11,238 nt of DNA from an uncultured bacterium (GCA_905216045.1 CAJMSL010000055.1:1-11238); one strand, 5' to 3'; counted from the stretch's first letter, positions 1-9,159 are shown. The notes: generated by a model from the sequence alone, not told the origin. Numbers and translations: made by a program.

Positions 1-1097
1 TGGGCCGCCAGCATGCCGAGCGCCTGCAGGTGACGGCGCTGTCCGTTAACTCCAGTACCTCCGAGCTTGTTGCCGCTGCCCGCGAGTTCTCGGTTTCGGC
101 GGTTGCCGTGGCCGATGTCGCTCATGGCGATGACGCCGTGCTGCAGGAGTTGCCCGAGGGAACGAAGCTCGGCGTTGGCGCGCAGGCGGTTTGCGAGCTC
201 GCGCGTCGCGACGATGTCGACTGCGTACTCGTCGCTATTGTGGGTGCCGCCGGTCTCGAGGCGAGCCATGCGGCCGTGACCTCAAATAAGCGCCTTGCCC
301 TTGCCAACAAGGAGTCCCTCGTCGTCGGTGGCGACTTGCTTATGCCGTTGGCGCAACCGGGCCAGCTTATTCCAGTCGACTCTGAGCACTCCGCCATCTT
401 CCAGTGCTATCTGGGAGAGAACCCACGCGAGGCTCATTGTATTTGGCTCACCTGCTCGGGCGGTCCGTTTTTTGGCCGCACGCGCGACGAGCTCGACCGC
501 GTGACGCGTGCCGATGCCCTCGCACATCCCACGTGGGCCATGGGCGCCAAGATCACCATCGACTCCGCCACCCTCATGAACAAGGGCCTGGAGCGCATTG
601 AGGCCATGCATCTGTTTAACTGCGACCTCGATTTCATTAACGTGGTCGTGCAGCGTCAGTCCAAGATTCACTCTATGGTCGAGTTCTCCGACGGCTCCGT
701 GATGGCGCATCTCGGTGCTTCCGACATGCGTATTCCCATCCAGTTCGCGTTCTCGTATCCCGAGCGTTGGGATACTCCGGCGCCTCGTATCGATTTTCGC
801 GAGTTGGGGCAGCTCACGTTTGATGCTGCCGACATGGATACCTTCCGCTGTCTGGCACTGGCCGAGCGTGCCGGCAAGACGGGTGGCACCATGCCGTGCG
901 TGCTCAATGCCGCCAACGAGGTCGCCGTCGATGCCTTCCTGCGCGATGGCTGCAGCTTTACCGATATCGATCGCATTGTGGAATCCTGCATGGATGCCCA
1001 CGATGTGCAGGCGGTCGATTCGTTTGAGCAGCTTCGCGACATCGATGCGTGGGCGCGTGAAAAGGCTGCGCAGGTGCTCGCTGCAACCCGTTCCTAA
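1..1097 (+). CDS. dxr: 1-deoxy-D-xylulose 5-phosphate reductoisomerase, 5' truncated by window
   Basis: This enzyme (IspC) carries out the NADPH-dependent conversion of 1-deoxy-D-xylulose 5-phosphate to 2-C-methyl-D-erythritol 4-phosphate, the first committed step of the non-mevalonate isoprenoid pathway, in the cytosol. The frame is open from position 3, before the internal GTG at 30, and reads GRQHAERLQVTALSVNS, so the true start and the NADPH-binding GxTGSIG region lie upstream. About 364 residues are visible, against roughly 380-400 for the family. The metal-binding DSEH is at 378-389, the substrate loop CSGGPF near 456-473, DSATLMNKGLE near 561-593 (with the metal-ligand Glu at 591-593), and IHSMVEF with its conserved His at 669-671. 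One oddity: the usual HPQS before IHSMV reads QRQS here (651-662). It is the first visible gene of the dxr-rseP-ispG-proS operon. The identification is firm. Confidence 0.97.
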   Translation, partial: GRQHAERLQVTALSVNSSTSELVAAAREFSVSAVAVADVAHGDDAVLQELPEGTKLGVGAQAVCELARRDDVDCVLVAIVGAAGLEASHAAVTSNKRLALANKESLVVGGDLLMPLAQPGQLIPVDSEHSAIFQCYLGENPREAHCIWLTCSGGPFFGRTRDELDRVTRADALAHPTWAMGAKITIDSATLMNKGLERIEAMHLFNCDLDFINVVVQRQSKIHSMVEFSDGSVMAHLGASDMRIPIQFAFSYPERWDTPAPRIDFRELGQLTFDAADMDTFRCLALAERAGKTGGTMPCVLNAANEVAVDAFLRDGCSFTDIDRIVESCMDAHDVQAVDSFEQLRDIDAWAREKAAQVLAATRS

Positions 1098-1122
1098 CCC
1101 ATAAGGATTGCTTTTTCGTTTT

Positions 1123-2484
1123 ATGGATACTGTTCTGAGCGTTCTCTCATCGGTCTTTTGGGGCCTACTGATGCTTTCCGTCCTCGTGTTTTTGCACGAG
1201 GGCGGCCACTTTTTGGCGGCGCGTGCCTGCGGCGTCCGTGTGACCGAGTTCTTTTTGGGCCTGCCGTGCCGCTTTGACATCCATTACGCGTCGCGTCGCA
1301 TTGGAACCAAGTTTGGCGTGACCCCGCTGCTGCTGGGTGGCTACGCTGCCATCTGCGGTATGGATCCGACCGACGTCTCGTGCGCCGATCGCGTGCTCGC
1401 GGCTATCTATCGTCATGGTCGCGTGACCGTGGCCGACCTTGCCGCCGAGCTCGAGCTATCCGAGGAGGATGTGCTCGAGGCATGCGCCTTGCTCTTGGGT
1501 TGGGGCTCTATAGCGCCTTGGTATGAGGAAGGGGAGAAGCCCTCGCCGAGCTACTATCCCACCAAGTATCAGACGCTGCCGCGAGACGCGGCGGGTTACA
1601 CCACCTTTGACGGCCGCCGTTTCGATCGCGAACATTCAACTGCCGAGGGCGATGTGTGGGAGCTGCCGTGCGGCGAGGCCGAGTTCCTTGCACAAGAGCG
1701 TTCGCACACCTATCTTGGCCAGGGCTTTCACAAACGCGCCTTTATGCTGCTCGCGGGCATTATTGTCAATATCCTGACGGGCTTTTTGCTCCTTATGAGT
1801 ATCTATTCCATTGCGGGTGTCACTGTGCCGATGGATACCAACGTGATCGGTCAGGTTGACGAGGGGTCTATTGCCGCCAAGGCGGGTTTCGAGGGCGGCG
1901 ACGCGATCCTTTCGGTTGACGGAGTATCGTGCTCTACATGGATGGACGTTTACGATGCCATCGGCAAGGCCGCCGGTAAGGACGATATCGCCATCGAGTA
2001 CGAGCGTGACGGCAAGCAGCATTCGACCACGGTTGCGCTCAAAGAGGACGAGCGCTTAGGTGTGTATGCCTCTACGCAGGTGGTCCGTTTAGACCCCATC
2101 ACGTCGGCTCGCCTGTCGTTCTCCTATGTCGTGCAGACAGCGCAGGGCGTGATGCGCCTGCTCCAGCCGCAGCATACGATGGAGATTCTCGATCAGTCTT
2201 CTTCGATCGTGGGCATTAGCGTTATGTCCTCACAGGCTGCTGCTGCCGGCCCTGCCACGTTCCTTTCGTTTGCCGCCCTCATTTCGTTCTCGCTTGGCTT
2301 TATGAACCTGCTTCCCATCCCCCCGCTCGACGGCGGTAAGTTAGTCATCGAGATTATTCAAAAGATTGCGGGCCGCGAGCTTCCGCTCAAGGTCCAGACG
2401 ATTGTGAGCTATGTGGGCATCGCGCTCTTTGCGCTGCTGTTTGTCTATATGCTTCGTTCCGACATCCTTCGATTTATTCTGTAG
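1123..2484 (+). CDS. rseP: RseP-family (M50, site-2) intramembrane zinc metalloprotease with extra cytosolic domain
   Basis: This is a predicted membrane protease that cuts transmembrane segments of substrates such as anti-sigma factors or signal-peptide remnants. The 453 residues contain TM1 with the zinc motif HEGGH (25-29), a GGY loop (72-74), a second TM after GQGFHKRAF (about 203-223), one PDZ domain (about 238-320), and a third TM with the metal/active-site motif NLLPIPPLDGG (395-405, Asp403), then a last TM (about 416-437). Between GGY and TM2 lies a segment of about 120 residues. Residues 88-130 look like a winged helix: three helices with an RVTVADLAAELELSEEDV core. The family loop is normally much shorter. 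ATG 1123 is chosen because the hydrophobic N-terminus starts there. Its Shine-Dalgarno (AAGGA, 1103-1107) is 15 bases away, which is long; an in-frame TTG at 1108 directly abuts AAGGA and is less likely. The gene sits 25 bases after dxr. The family call is firm; the substrate is unknown. Confidence 0.93.
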   Translation: MDTVLSVLSSVFWGLLMLSVLVFLHEGGHFLAARACGVRVTEFFLGLPCRFDIHYASRRIGTKFGVTPLLLGGYAAICGMDPTDVSCADRVLAAIYRHGRVTVADLAAELELSEEDVLEACALLLGWGSIAPWYEEGEKPSPSYYPTKYQTLPRDAAGYTTFDGRRFDREHSTAEGDVWELPCGEAEFLAQERSHTYLGQGFHKRAFMLLAGIIVNILTGFLLLMSIYSIAGVTVPMDTNVIGQVDEGSIAAKAGFEGGDAILSVDGVSCSTWMDVYDAIGKAAGKDDIAIEYERDGKQHSTTVALKEDERLGVYASTQVVRLDPITSARLSFSYVVQTAQGVMRLLQPQHTMEILDQSSSIVGISVMSSQAAAAGPATFLSFAALISFSLGFMNLLPIPPLDGGKLVIEIIQKIAGRELPLKVQTIVSYVGIALFALLFVYMLRSDILRFIL

Positions 2485-2489
2485 GGGAG
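2483..2489 (+). promoter_or_regulatory. ribosome binding site that sets the ispG TTG start
   Basis: AGGGGAG overlaps the rseP stop codon and lies 8 bases before TTG 2498. This spacing supports TTG as the start. The in-frame GTG at 2489 overlaps the site itself, and the longer open frame from 2411 lies inside rseP and encodes no family-like sequence. Confidence 0.75.
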
Positions 2490-2497
2490 TGTTTGGA

Positions 2498-3580
2498 TTG
2501 TCTTTATCCCATCCTTTGCCTCGCGAGTTGACGCGCCCCGTGCATGTGGGCGGTGTGCAGATCGGTGGCGGCGCGCCGGTGGTGGTCCAATCCATGACCT
2601 GCACCGATACCGCTGATGCCCAGGCAACGCTTGCGCAAGTGTGCGCGTTGGCGCAGGCTGGCTGCGATATCGTGCGTGTGAGCGTGCCCACCGAGGCCGC
2701 GCTTGAGGGTTTCCGCACCATCTGTGCCGAGTCTCCGGTGCCAATCGTTGCCGATATCCACTTTAACCACAAGCTGGCCATTGGCGCTGTGGAGGCCGGT
2801 GCCGCCAAGCTCCGCATCAATCCCGGTAATATCGGCGATTGGGCCAAGGTCGATGCTGTCATCGATGCCGCGGGTGCTGCGGGCTGCGCAATTCGCATCG
2901 GTGTCAACGCTGGTTCGCTTGAGCAGGATATCGCCGAGCGCGACGACCTCACGCAGCCCGAAAAGCTCGTGATGTCGAGCGAGCGCTTCGTCAAGCACTT
3001 TGAGGACCGCGGCTTTACGAACATTGTGCTTTCGGCCAAGGCCCATAGCGTGCAAACGACGCTCGATACCTATCGCGCCCTGTCGCGTGAGATTCCCCAC
3101 GTTCCGCTTCACCTGGGCGTGACGGAGGCGGGGACCAAGCTCCAGGGCACCATCAAGAGCTCTGTAGGCTTGGGTATCTTGCTTTCCGAAGGCATTGGCG
3201 ACACCATGCGTGTGTCGCTCACAGCCGATCCGGTTGAGGAGCCGCCGGTTGCCTGGGGTATTCTGCAGTCGTTGGGCCTGCGTCGCCGTGGCCCCGAGAT
3301 TGTCTCGTGCCCCACGTGCGCCCGCTGCCAGGTTAACCTTATTCCCATTGCCGAGGAAGTAACCGAGCGGCTTAAGAACTATACCGCGCCGCTTTCGATT
3401 GCCGTTATGGGATGTGCCGTTAATGGCCCCGGCGAGGCTTCTGATGCCGACCTGGGCGTTGCTTGCGGACGTGGTCAGGCCTTGCTCTTTTCGCATGGCC
3501 AGATCATTGGTAAAGTAGCTGAGGACCAAATTGTCGACGCGCTTATGGCAGAGGTCGACAAGCTTATTGAGGAGAAATAA
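2498..3580 (+). CDS. ispG: 4-hydroxy-3-methylbut-2-enyl diphosphate synthase (GcpE/IspG)
   Basis: IspG is a cytosolic [4Fe-4S] enzyme that reduces methylerythritol cyclodiphosphate to HMBPP, the penultimate step of the same pathway as Dxr. It has 360 residues, close to the ~370 of bacterial two-domain IspG. The N-terminal TIM barrel begins with VHVGGVQIGGGAPVVVQSM and includes ADIHFNHKLA. The C-terminal cluster domain has CPTC (Cys271, Cys274) and GCAVNGPGEA (Cys306, Glu313). Three Cys plus the Glu are the known cluster ligands, offset by one residue from the E. coli enzyme. The start is a TTG with a good Shine-Dalgarno 8 bases upstream, 13 bases after rseP. The stop codon directly abuts the proS start, which implies translational coupling in one operon. 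No defects are seen. Confidence 0.97.
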   Translation: MSLSHPLPRELTRPVHVGGVQIGGGAPVVVQSMTCTDTADAQATLAQVCALAQAGCDIVRVSVPTEAALEGFRTICAESPVPIVADIHFNHKLAIGAVEAGAAKLRINPGNIGDWAKVDAVIDAAGAAGCAIRIGVNAGSLEQDIAERDDLTQPEKLVMSSERFVKHFEDRGFTNIVLSAKAHSVQTTLDTYRALSREIPHVPLHLGVTEAGTKLQGTIKSSVGLGILLSEGIGDTMRVSLTADPVEEPPVAWGILQSLGLRRRGPEIVSCPTCARCQVNLIPIAEEVTERLKNYTAPLSIAVMGCAVNGPGEASDADLGVACGRGQALLFSHGQIIGKVAEDQIVDALMAEVDKLIEEK

Positions 3581-5302
<1,722 letters not shown>

Positions 5303-5332
5303 TCGACGATTTCGCTTGTAGTTCGATATGTG

Positions 5333-5384
5333 GGACGGCCCCGCATTTCTCCAATCGGGGAGATGCGGGGCCGTCCTATTATCT
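5333..5384 (+). terminator. probable terminator of the dxr-rseP-ispG-proS operon
   Basis: A 14-bp perfect inverted repeat (5333-5346 with 5363-5376, arm GGACGGCCCCGCAT) lies 30 bases after the proS stop, followed by TATTATCTTGT. The stem is strong. The T-run is interrupted, so release may be incomplete and the second hairpin at 5408 may complete it. Confidence 0.7.
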
Positions 5385-5407
5385 TGTAGCATCCTCGATA
5401 TCTAAAA

Positions 5408-5449
5408 GGAAAACCCCACAGCCCATGCGAGCTGCGGGGTTTTCCATTA
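5408..5449. terminator. bidirectional intrinsic terminator between convergent genes
   Basis: Arms 5408-5422 and 5431-5445 form a 15-bp stem with one G-U pair and an 8-base loop. The + strand reads a GC stem followed by TTTTCCATT. The - strand reads the same stem followed by TTTTCCTTTT. It therefore serves proS read-through on the + strand and the kinase gene ending at 5481 on the - strand. Confidence 0.88.
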
Positions 5450-5480
5450 TGCCTACGATGCGAAATAAATCGCTCAGATA

Positions 5481-6245
5481 TTACTGATAATCGACGACGT
5501 CGATCCAGTTCTTCAGGAACTCATCGTTCACGTTGCGCTTACGAGCGAGCTCGGAAGCGGCGACGATGCTCGTCCACTGACGCACGACCTGCATGGGCAT
5601 GTCGGCACGGTCGCAGTAGAGCTCCAGGTAGGCCTCGGCCTGGTCCTTGCTGTTGAGGGCAAAGAGCAGATAGGTGGTGGCAACGTCGGCAGCAGGGGAG
5701 CCCTGGGTGGCGTGTGCCCAGTCGCACACATAGAGCTGGCCGTCGTCGCAGACGATGACGTGGGAGGGGTTGAAGTCGCCGTGGCAGACCTTGAACTCCT
5801 TGGTCATGCCGTCCAGACGCTCCTGAAGGATGTAGCGCGTGGTGGCATTGAGCTGATCAAGGCTGTCGATCATGCGGGCGAACTTGTCGCGCTGACGGGA
5901 GAGCAGCGGGGAGGTGTAGCCGTGGATCTCGATCTGGAGGTCGACGAACATCTCGAGGTACTCACCAAAGCGCTGGGGCTCGGCAGTCATCTTCTCGGCA
6001 AGGGTGGTGCCCGGAACCTTCTCGGTCACGAGCGCCCAGCCGTTGGCGTTCTCGAGCTGGGAAACCTCGAGAGCCTTGGGGCTGCGGATGCCGCACTCAT
6101 TGATGCGGGCAAGATTCAAAGCCTCGTTGAACACGTCGGAGACAGGCTTGGTCTCGTTAAAGACCTTGACGATCTTGTCGCCCAGGTCGTAAACGACCTT
6201 GTTGCCACGGCGGACGAGCTCGGTCTTGGAATCGGGTAGCAGCAT
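5481..6245 (-). CDS. APH-fold (aminoglycoside phosphotransferase-like) small-molecule kinase, substrate unknown
   Basis: The 254-residue cytosolic protein has a protein-kinase-like fold of the aminoglycoside/choline kinase superfamily. A putative ATP-binding Lys27 lies in DKIVKVF, with a helix-C Glu41. The catalytic loop is HGDFNPSHV (155-163, with His155 and Asp157), and the metal-binding CDWAHATQGSPAADVA has Asp175. These motifs fit the phosphotransferase group whose second motif is IDWxxAxxGxPxxDVA. At the position of the usual metal-binding Asn of HxDxxxxN there is His162. That could be a lineage variant or signal altered catalysis. It lies 89 bases downstream of adhE on the same strand and may be co-transcribed. 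AAAGGA (+ strand 6253-6258) lies about 7 bases before the ATG and supports the start. No substrate can be named, and drug resistance should not be assumed from the fold. Confidence 0.8.
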   Translation of the reverse strand: MLLPDSKTELVRRGNKVVYDLGDKIVKVFNETKPVSDVFNEALNLARINECGIRSPKALEVSQLENANGWALVTEKVPGTTLAEKMTAEPQRFGEYLEMFVDLQIEIHGYTSPLLSRQRDKFARMIDSLDQLNATTRYILQERLDGMTKEFKVCHGDFNPSHVIVCDDGQLYVCDWAHATQGSPAADVATTYLLFALNSKDQAEAYLELYCDRADMPMQVVRQWTSIVAASELARKRNVNDEFLKNWIDVVDYQ

Positions 6246-6278
6246 GGTTGCATCCTTTCAACGATGCGATAGAAGCGA

Positions 6279-6315
6279 CGGCGGGGGTGTGTGAAACACC
6301 CGTGCACCCCCGCCG
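6279..6315 (-). other. strong hairpin between adhE and the kinase gene, no T-run
   Basis: An 11-bp perfect GC-rich inverted repeat (6279-6289 with 6305-6315) begins about 20 bases after the adhE stop. On the - strand the sequence after the stem is TCGCTTCTATCG, which is not a T-run; the only T6 run lies before the stem. So it does not look like a standard intrinsic terminator. It could be a partial terminator, a 3'-end stabiliser or a processing site that lowers kinase expression relative to adhE. Confidence 0.6.
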
Positions 6316-6334
6316 CAAAAAACCGTGCTAAAAA

Positions 6335-8983
6335 CTAGCAGACGGCGTAGTCCTGGGGCTCGCGGCCGTAGTAGGCGTCCAGGTAGAGCTCCTTGATCTC
6401 GCTCATGAGCGGGTAGCGCGGGTTAGCGCCGGTGCACTGGTCGTTGAATGCCTGCTCGGTCATCTCGTCGAGGGTGTCGAGGAAGTACTGCTCGTCAACA
6501 CCGTAGTCGGCGATGGTCTTCTTGACACCGATGAAGTCCTTGAGCTCCTCGAGCTTCGTGATGAAGTTCTCGAAGACCTCCTTGTCGTCCTTGCCCTCGA
6601 TGCCGCAGTACTTGGCCATCTCGGCGTAGTTGTGCAGCGCGTTGGGGTAAGGATACTGGGAGAAGGTACCCATCTTGACGGGAGCCTCGGCGGCGTTGTA
6701 GCGCATGACGCGGGTCAGGATGACGGCGTTAGCGATGCCGTGGGGCAGGTGATGGAAAGCGCCGAGCTTGTGAGCCATGGAGTGGGTGAGGCCCAGGAAG
6801 GCGTTGGCGAAGGCCATACCGGCCATGCAGGAGGCGTTGTGCATCTCCTCGCGGGCGTGCGGGTCCTTGGCGCCGTTCGTGAAGCTGGAGGGCAGGTTCT
6901 CAAAGACGAGCTTGGCAGCGCGCTCGGAGAGGCCCTTGGTGTAGTCGGAAGCCATGATGGAGACGTAGGACTCGATGGCGTGGGTCATGACGTCGATGCC
7001 GGAGGCAGCGGGCAGGCCGCGCGGGGCGGTCATGCAGTTGTCGGCGTCGACGATAGCCATGTTGGGGAGCAGCGCGTAGTCGGCGAGCGGCCACTTGATG
7101 CCGGTCTCCTTGTCGGTGATGATGGCGAACGGCGTGCACTCGGAGCCGGTACCCGAGGAGGTCGGGACGGCGACGAAGTAGGCCTTCTTGCCCATCTCGG
7201 GGAAGGTGAAGATACGCTTGCGGATGTCCATGAAGTCCATGGCCATGTCCTCAAACTTGCACTCGGGGTGCTCGTACATCATCCACATGATCTTGCCGGC
7301 GTCCATAGCGGAGCCACCGCCGACGGCGATGATGACGTCCGGCTCAAAGAGAGCCATCTGCTTGGCGCCGCGACGTGCGCACTGCAGCGACGGATCGGGC
7401 TCGACGTCGTAGAAGCAGTCGTGGGCGATGCCCATCTCGTCGAGCTTGGCCTCGATGGCGCGGGTGTTGCCATTCTTGAAGAGGAACTGGTCGGTGACGA
7501 TGAAGGCGCGCTTCTTGCCCATGACGTTGCCCAGCTCGTCGAGGGCGACGGGCGTGGAACCCTTCTTGAAGTAGACCTTCTCGGGAGCGCGGAACCACAG
7601 CATGTTCTCACGGCGCTCGGCCACAGTCTTAACGTTGATCAAGTGCTTCACCCCAACGTTCTCGGAGACGGAGTTGCCGCCCCAGGAGCCGCAGCCCAGG
7701 GTCAGAGACGGCTTCATGCCAAAGTTGTACAGGTCACCGATGCCACCGTGCGAGGACGGGGTGTTGATGACGATGCGGCAGGCCTTCATGACGTGCTCGA
7801 ACAGGCTGATCTTTTCGGCCTGGGCGGGGTGCACGTACAGAGAGGCGGTGTGGCCCGGGCCACCGGCGAGCACCAGGTGCTCGGCCTTGTCGACGGCCTC
7901 CTGGAAGTCCTTGGCGTGGTACATGGCCAGGACTGGGGAGAGCTTCTCGTGGGAGAACTCCTCCTTGGCGGGGTCGGTGGAGGTGACCTCGGCGATCAGG
8001 ATCTTGGTCTTGGCGGGAACCTCGATGCCGGCGAGCTCGGCGATCTTGGCGGCAGCCATGCCGGGGATGCGGTGATCGAGGGCGCCGTTCTTGAACATGG
8101 CGGTACGCAGGGCCTCCATCTCGGCACCCTGCTTGACGAAGTAGCAGCCGCGCTTCTGGAACTCGGCCTTGACCTGGTCGTAGATGGTGTCGATGACGGT
8201 CACGGACTGCTCGGAAGCGCAGATCATGCCGTTGTCGAAGGTCTTGGAGTGGATGATGGAGTTGACTGCGAGCAGAACGTCGGCGGTGTCGTCGATGACG
8301 ACCGGGGTGTTACCGGCGCCAACGCCCAGGGCGGGCTTGCCCGAGGAGTAGGCGGCCTTGACCATGCCCGGGCCACCGGTGGCGAGGATGATGTCGACGT
8401 CGCGCATGACCATGTTGGTCAGCTCGATGGAGGGGACATCGACCCAGCCGATGATGCCCTCGGGGGCGCCGGCCTTGACGGCGGCGTCAAGCACGAGCTT
8501 GGCGGCGGCGATGGTGCACTTGGCGGCAGCCGGGTGCGGGGAGATGATGATGGCGTTGCGGGTCTTCAGGCAGATCAGCGTCTTGAAGATCGCGGTGGAG
8601 GTGGGGTTGGTCGTCGGGATGACGGCGCCCACGATGCCGATGGGCTCGGCGATCTTGGTGATGCCGTAAGCCTCGTCGCGCTCCTGGACACCACAGGTCT
8701 TGGTGTTCTTGTAAGCGTTATAGATGTACTCTGCGGCGTAGTGGTTCTTGATGACCTTGTCCTCAAGAACGCCGCGGCCGGTCTCCTCGATGGCCATCTT
8801 CGCCAACGGGATACGAGCCTTGTTGGCGGCCATGGCGGCCTCATAGAAGATCTTGTCGACCTGCTCCTGCGTGTACGTAGCAAAAAGCGCCTGGGCCTCT
8901 CGCATCTGAGCGAGCTTAGCCTCAAGCGCCTCTACGTTGTCCACAATTGCGGGAGTAGTGTTTTCCGGTGACTTTTTCACCAT
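6335..8983 (-). CDS. adhE: bifunctional acetaldehyde-CoA/alcohol dehydrogenase
   Basis: AdhE reduces acetyl-CoA to acetaldehyde and then ethanol with two NADH, regenerating NAD in fermentation. It usually assembles into cytosolic spirosome filaments. The 882 residues match the family length (E. coli 891). Residues about 14-450 are the aldehyde dehydrogenase half, with catalytic Cys255 in FDNGMICASE. A linker with ENMLWFRAPEKVYFKKGS (about 460-476) leads to the iron alcohol dehydrogenase half. That half has NAD motif GGGSAMD (555-561) and iron ligands Asp664, His668, His734 and His748, offset by 11 from the E. coli ligands. ATG 8983 has AAGGAG 6 bases upstream. About 13 residues precede the usual family start. 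It is transcribed from a promoter near 9024 and followed by the kinase-like gene. No catalytic residue is missing. A long open frame on the opposite strand is a shadow. Confidence 0.98.
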   Translation of the reverse strand: MVKKSPENTTPAIVDNVEALEAKLAQMREAQALFATYTQEQVDKIFYEAAMAANKARIPLAKMAIEETGRGVLEDKVIKNHYAAEYIYNAYKNTKTCGVQERDEAYGITKIAEPIGIVGAVIPTTNPTSTAIFKTLICLKTRNAIIISPHPAAAKCTIAAAKLVLDAAVKAGAPEGIIGWVDVPSIELTNMVMRDVDIILATGGPGMVKAAYSSGKPALGVGAGNTPVVIDDTADVLLAVNSIIHSKTFDNGMICASEQSVTVIDTIYDQVKAEFQKRGCYFVKQGAEMEALRTAMFKNGALDHRIPGMAAAKIAELAGIEVPAKTKILIAEVTSTDPAKEEFSHEKLSPVLAMYHAKDFQEAVDKAEHLVLAGGPGHTASLYVHPAQAEKISLFEHVMKACRIVINTPSSHGGIGDLYNFGMKPSLTLGCGSWGGNSVSENVGVKHLINVKTVAERRENMLWFRAPEKVYFKKGSTPVALDELGNVMGKKRAFIVTDQFLFKNGNTRAIEAKLDEMGIAHDCFYDVEPDPSLQCARRGAKQMALFEPDVIIAVGGGSAMDAGKIMWMMYEHPECKFEDMAMDFMDIRKRIFTFPEMGKKAYFVAVPTSSGTGSECTPFAIITDKETGIKWPLADYALLPNMAIVDADNCMTAPRGLPAASGIDVMTHAIESYVSIMASDYTKGLSERAAKLVFENLPSSFTNGAKDPHAREEMHNASCMAGMAFANAFLGLTHSMAHKLGAFHHLPHGIANAVILTRVMRYNAAEAPVKMGTFSQYPYPNALHNYAEMAKYCGIEGKDDKEVFENFITKLEELKDFIGVKKTIADYGVDEQYFLDTLDEMTEQAFNDQCTGANPRYPLMSEIKELYLDAYYGREPQDYAVC

Positions 8984-9023
8984 TTGTGTCTCCTTGCGAT
9001 CGGAGATTTACCCTACAAGATGC

Positions 9024-9032
9024 ATGATAGCA
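9024..9032 (-). promoter_or_regulatory. candidate adhE promoter, extended -10
   Basis: On the - strand TGC-TATCAT is an extended -10 with 5 of 6 consensus bases. Transcription would start near 9017, giving a leader of about 34 bases. A clear -35 is not seen 16-18 bases upstream, which is common with an extended -10. Confidence 0.45.
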
Positions 9033-9045
9033 AGAAATAATTCGG

Positions 9046-9105
9046 TGAACGGTCAGATTCCCGTAAAAGACAAACTAAAACGCTTCAATCAAATGAACCG
9101 TTTCA
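9046..9105. promoter_or_regulatory. cluster of CG-centred inverted repeats upstream of adhE, candidate regulator sites
   Basis: Three related sites lie upstream of the adhE -10: TGAACCGTTTCA (9094-9105), TAAAACGCTTCA (9076-9087) and TGAACGGTCA (9046-9055). The first has the form TGAA-N4-TTCA. The third would cover the -35 region. The redox repressor Rex of actinobacteria binds TGTGAACGCGTTCACA-like sites and controls adhE in several bacteria, so Rex is one candidate; a LacI-family regulator is another because the sites are centred on CG. The outer bases do not match Rex well. Confidence 0.35.
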
Positions 9106-9133
9106 ACTAAAACTATGTCCAATGCTTAGCCCC

Positions 9134-9159
9134 GCTAATTGGTGACAGACTCTCATGAG
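9134..9159 (+). repeat. left inverted end of the transposase element
   Basis: This 26-base segment includes ATTGGTGACAGACT and matches the reverse complement of 9355-9380 at 20 of 26 positions, including an 8-base identical core GACAGACT. Confidence 0.65.

Noticed and set aside
2411..2497. N-terminal extension of ispG into rseP
   Set aside because: The extension overlaps the end of rseP, has no ribosome site and no similarity to the IspG N-terminus, whereas TTG 2498 has a good one.
5712..6239. 175-codon + strand open frame opposite the kinase-like gene
   Set aside because: The - strand frame has clear kinase motifs and a ribosome site. The + strand product is a low-complexity shadow.
6632..8971. 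A 779-codon open frame on the + strand opposite adhE
   Set aside because: Its product is dominated by Gly, Val, Asp, Leu and His in a pattern typical of the antisense of a GC-rich, strongly codon-biased gene. adhE on the other strand has every catalytic motif.
9076..9105. CcpA-type catabolite (cre) site upstream of adhE
   Set aside because: The repeats are 12-mers whose half-sites are one base shorter than the cre pattern, so they do not fit TGNAANCGNWNNCA.
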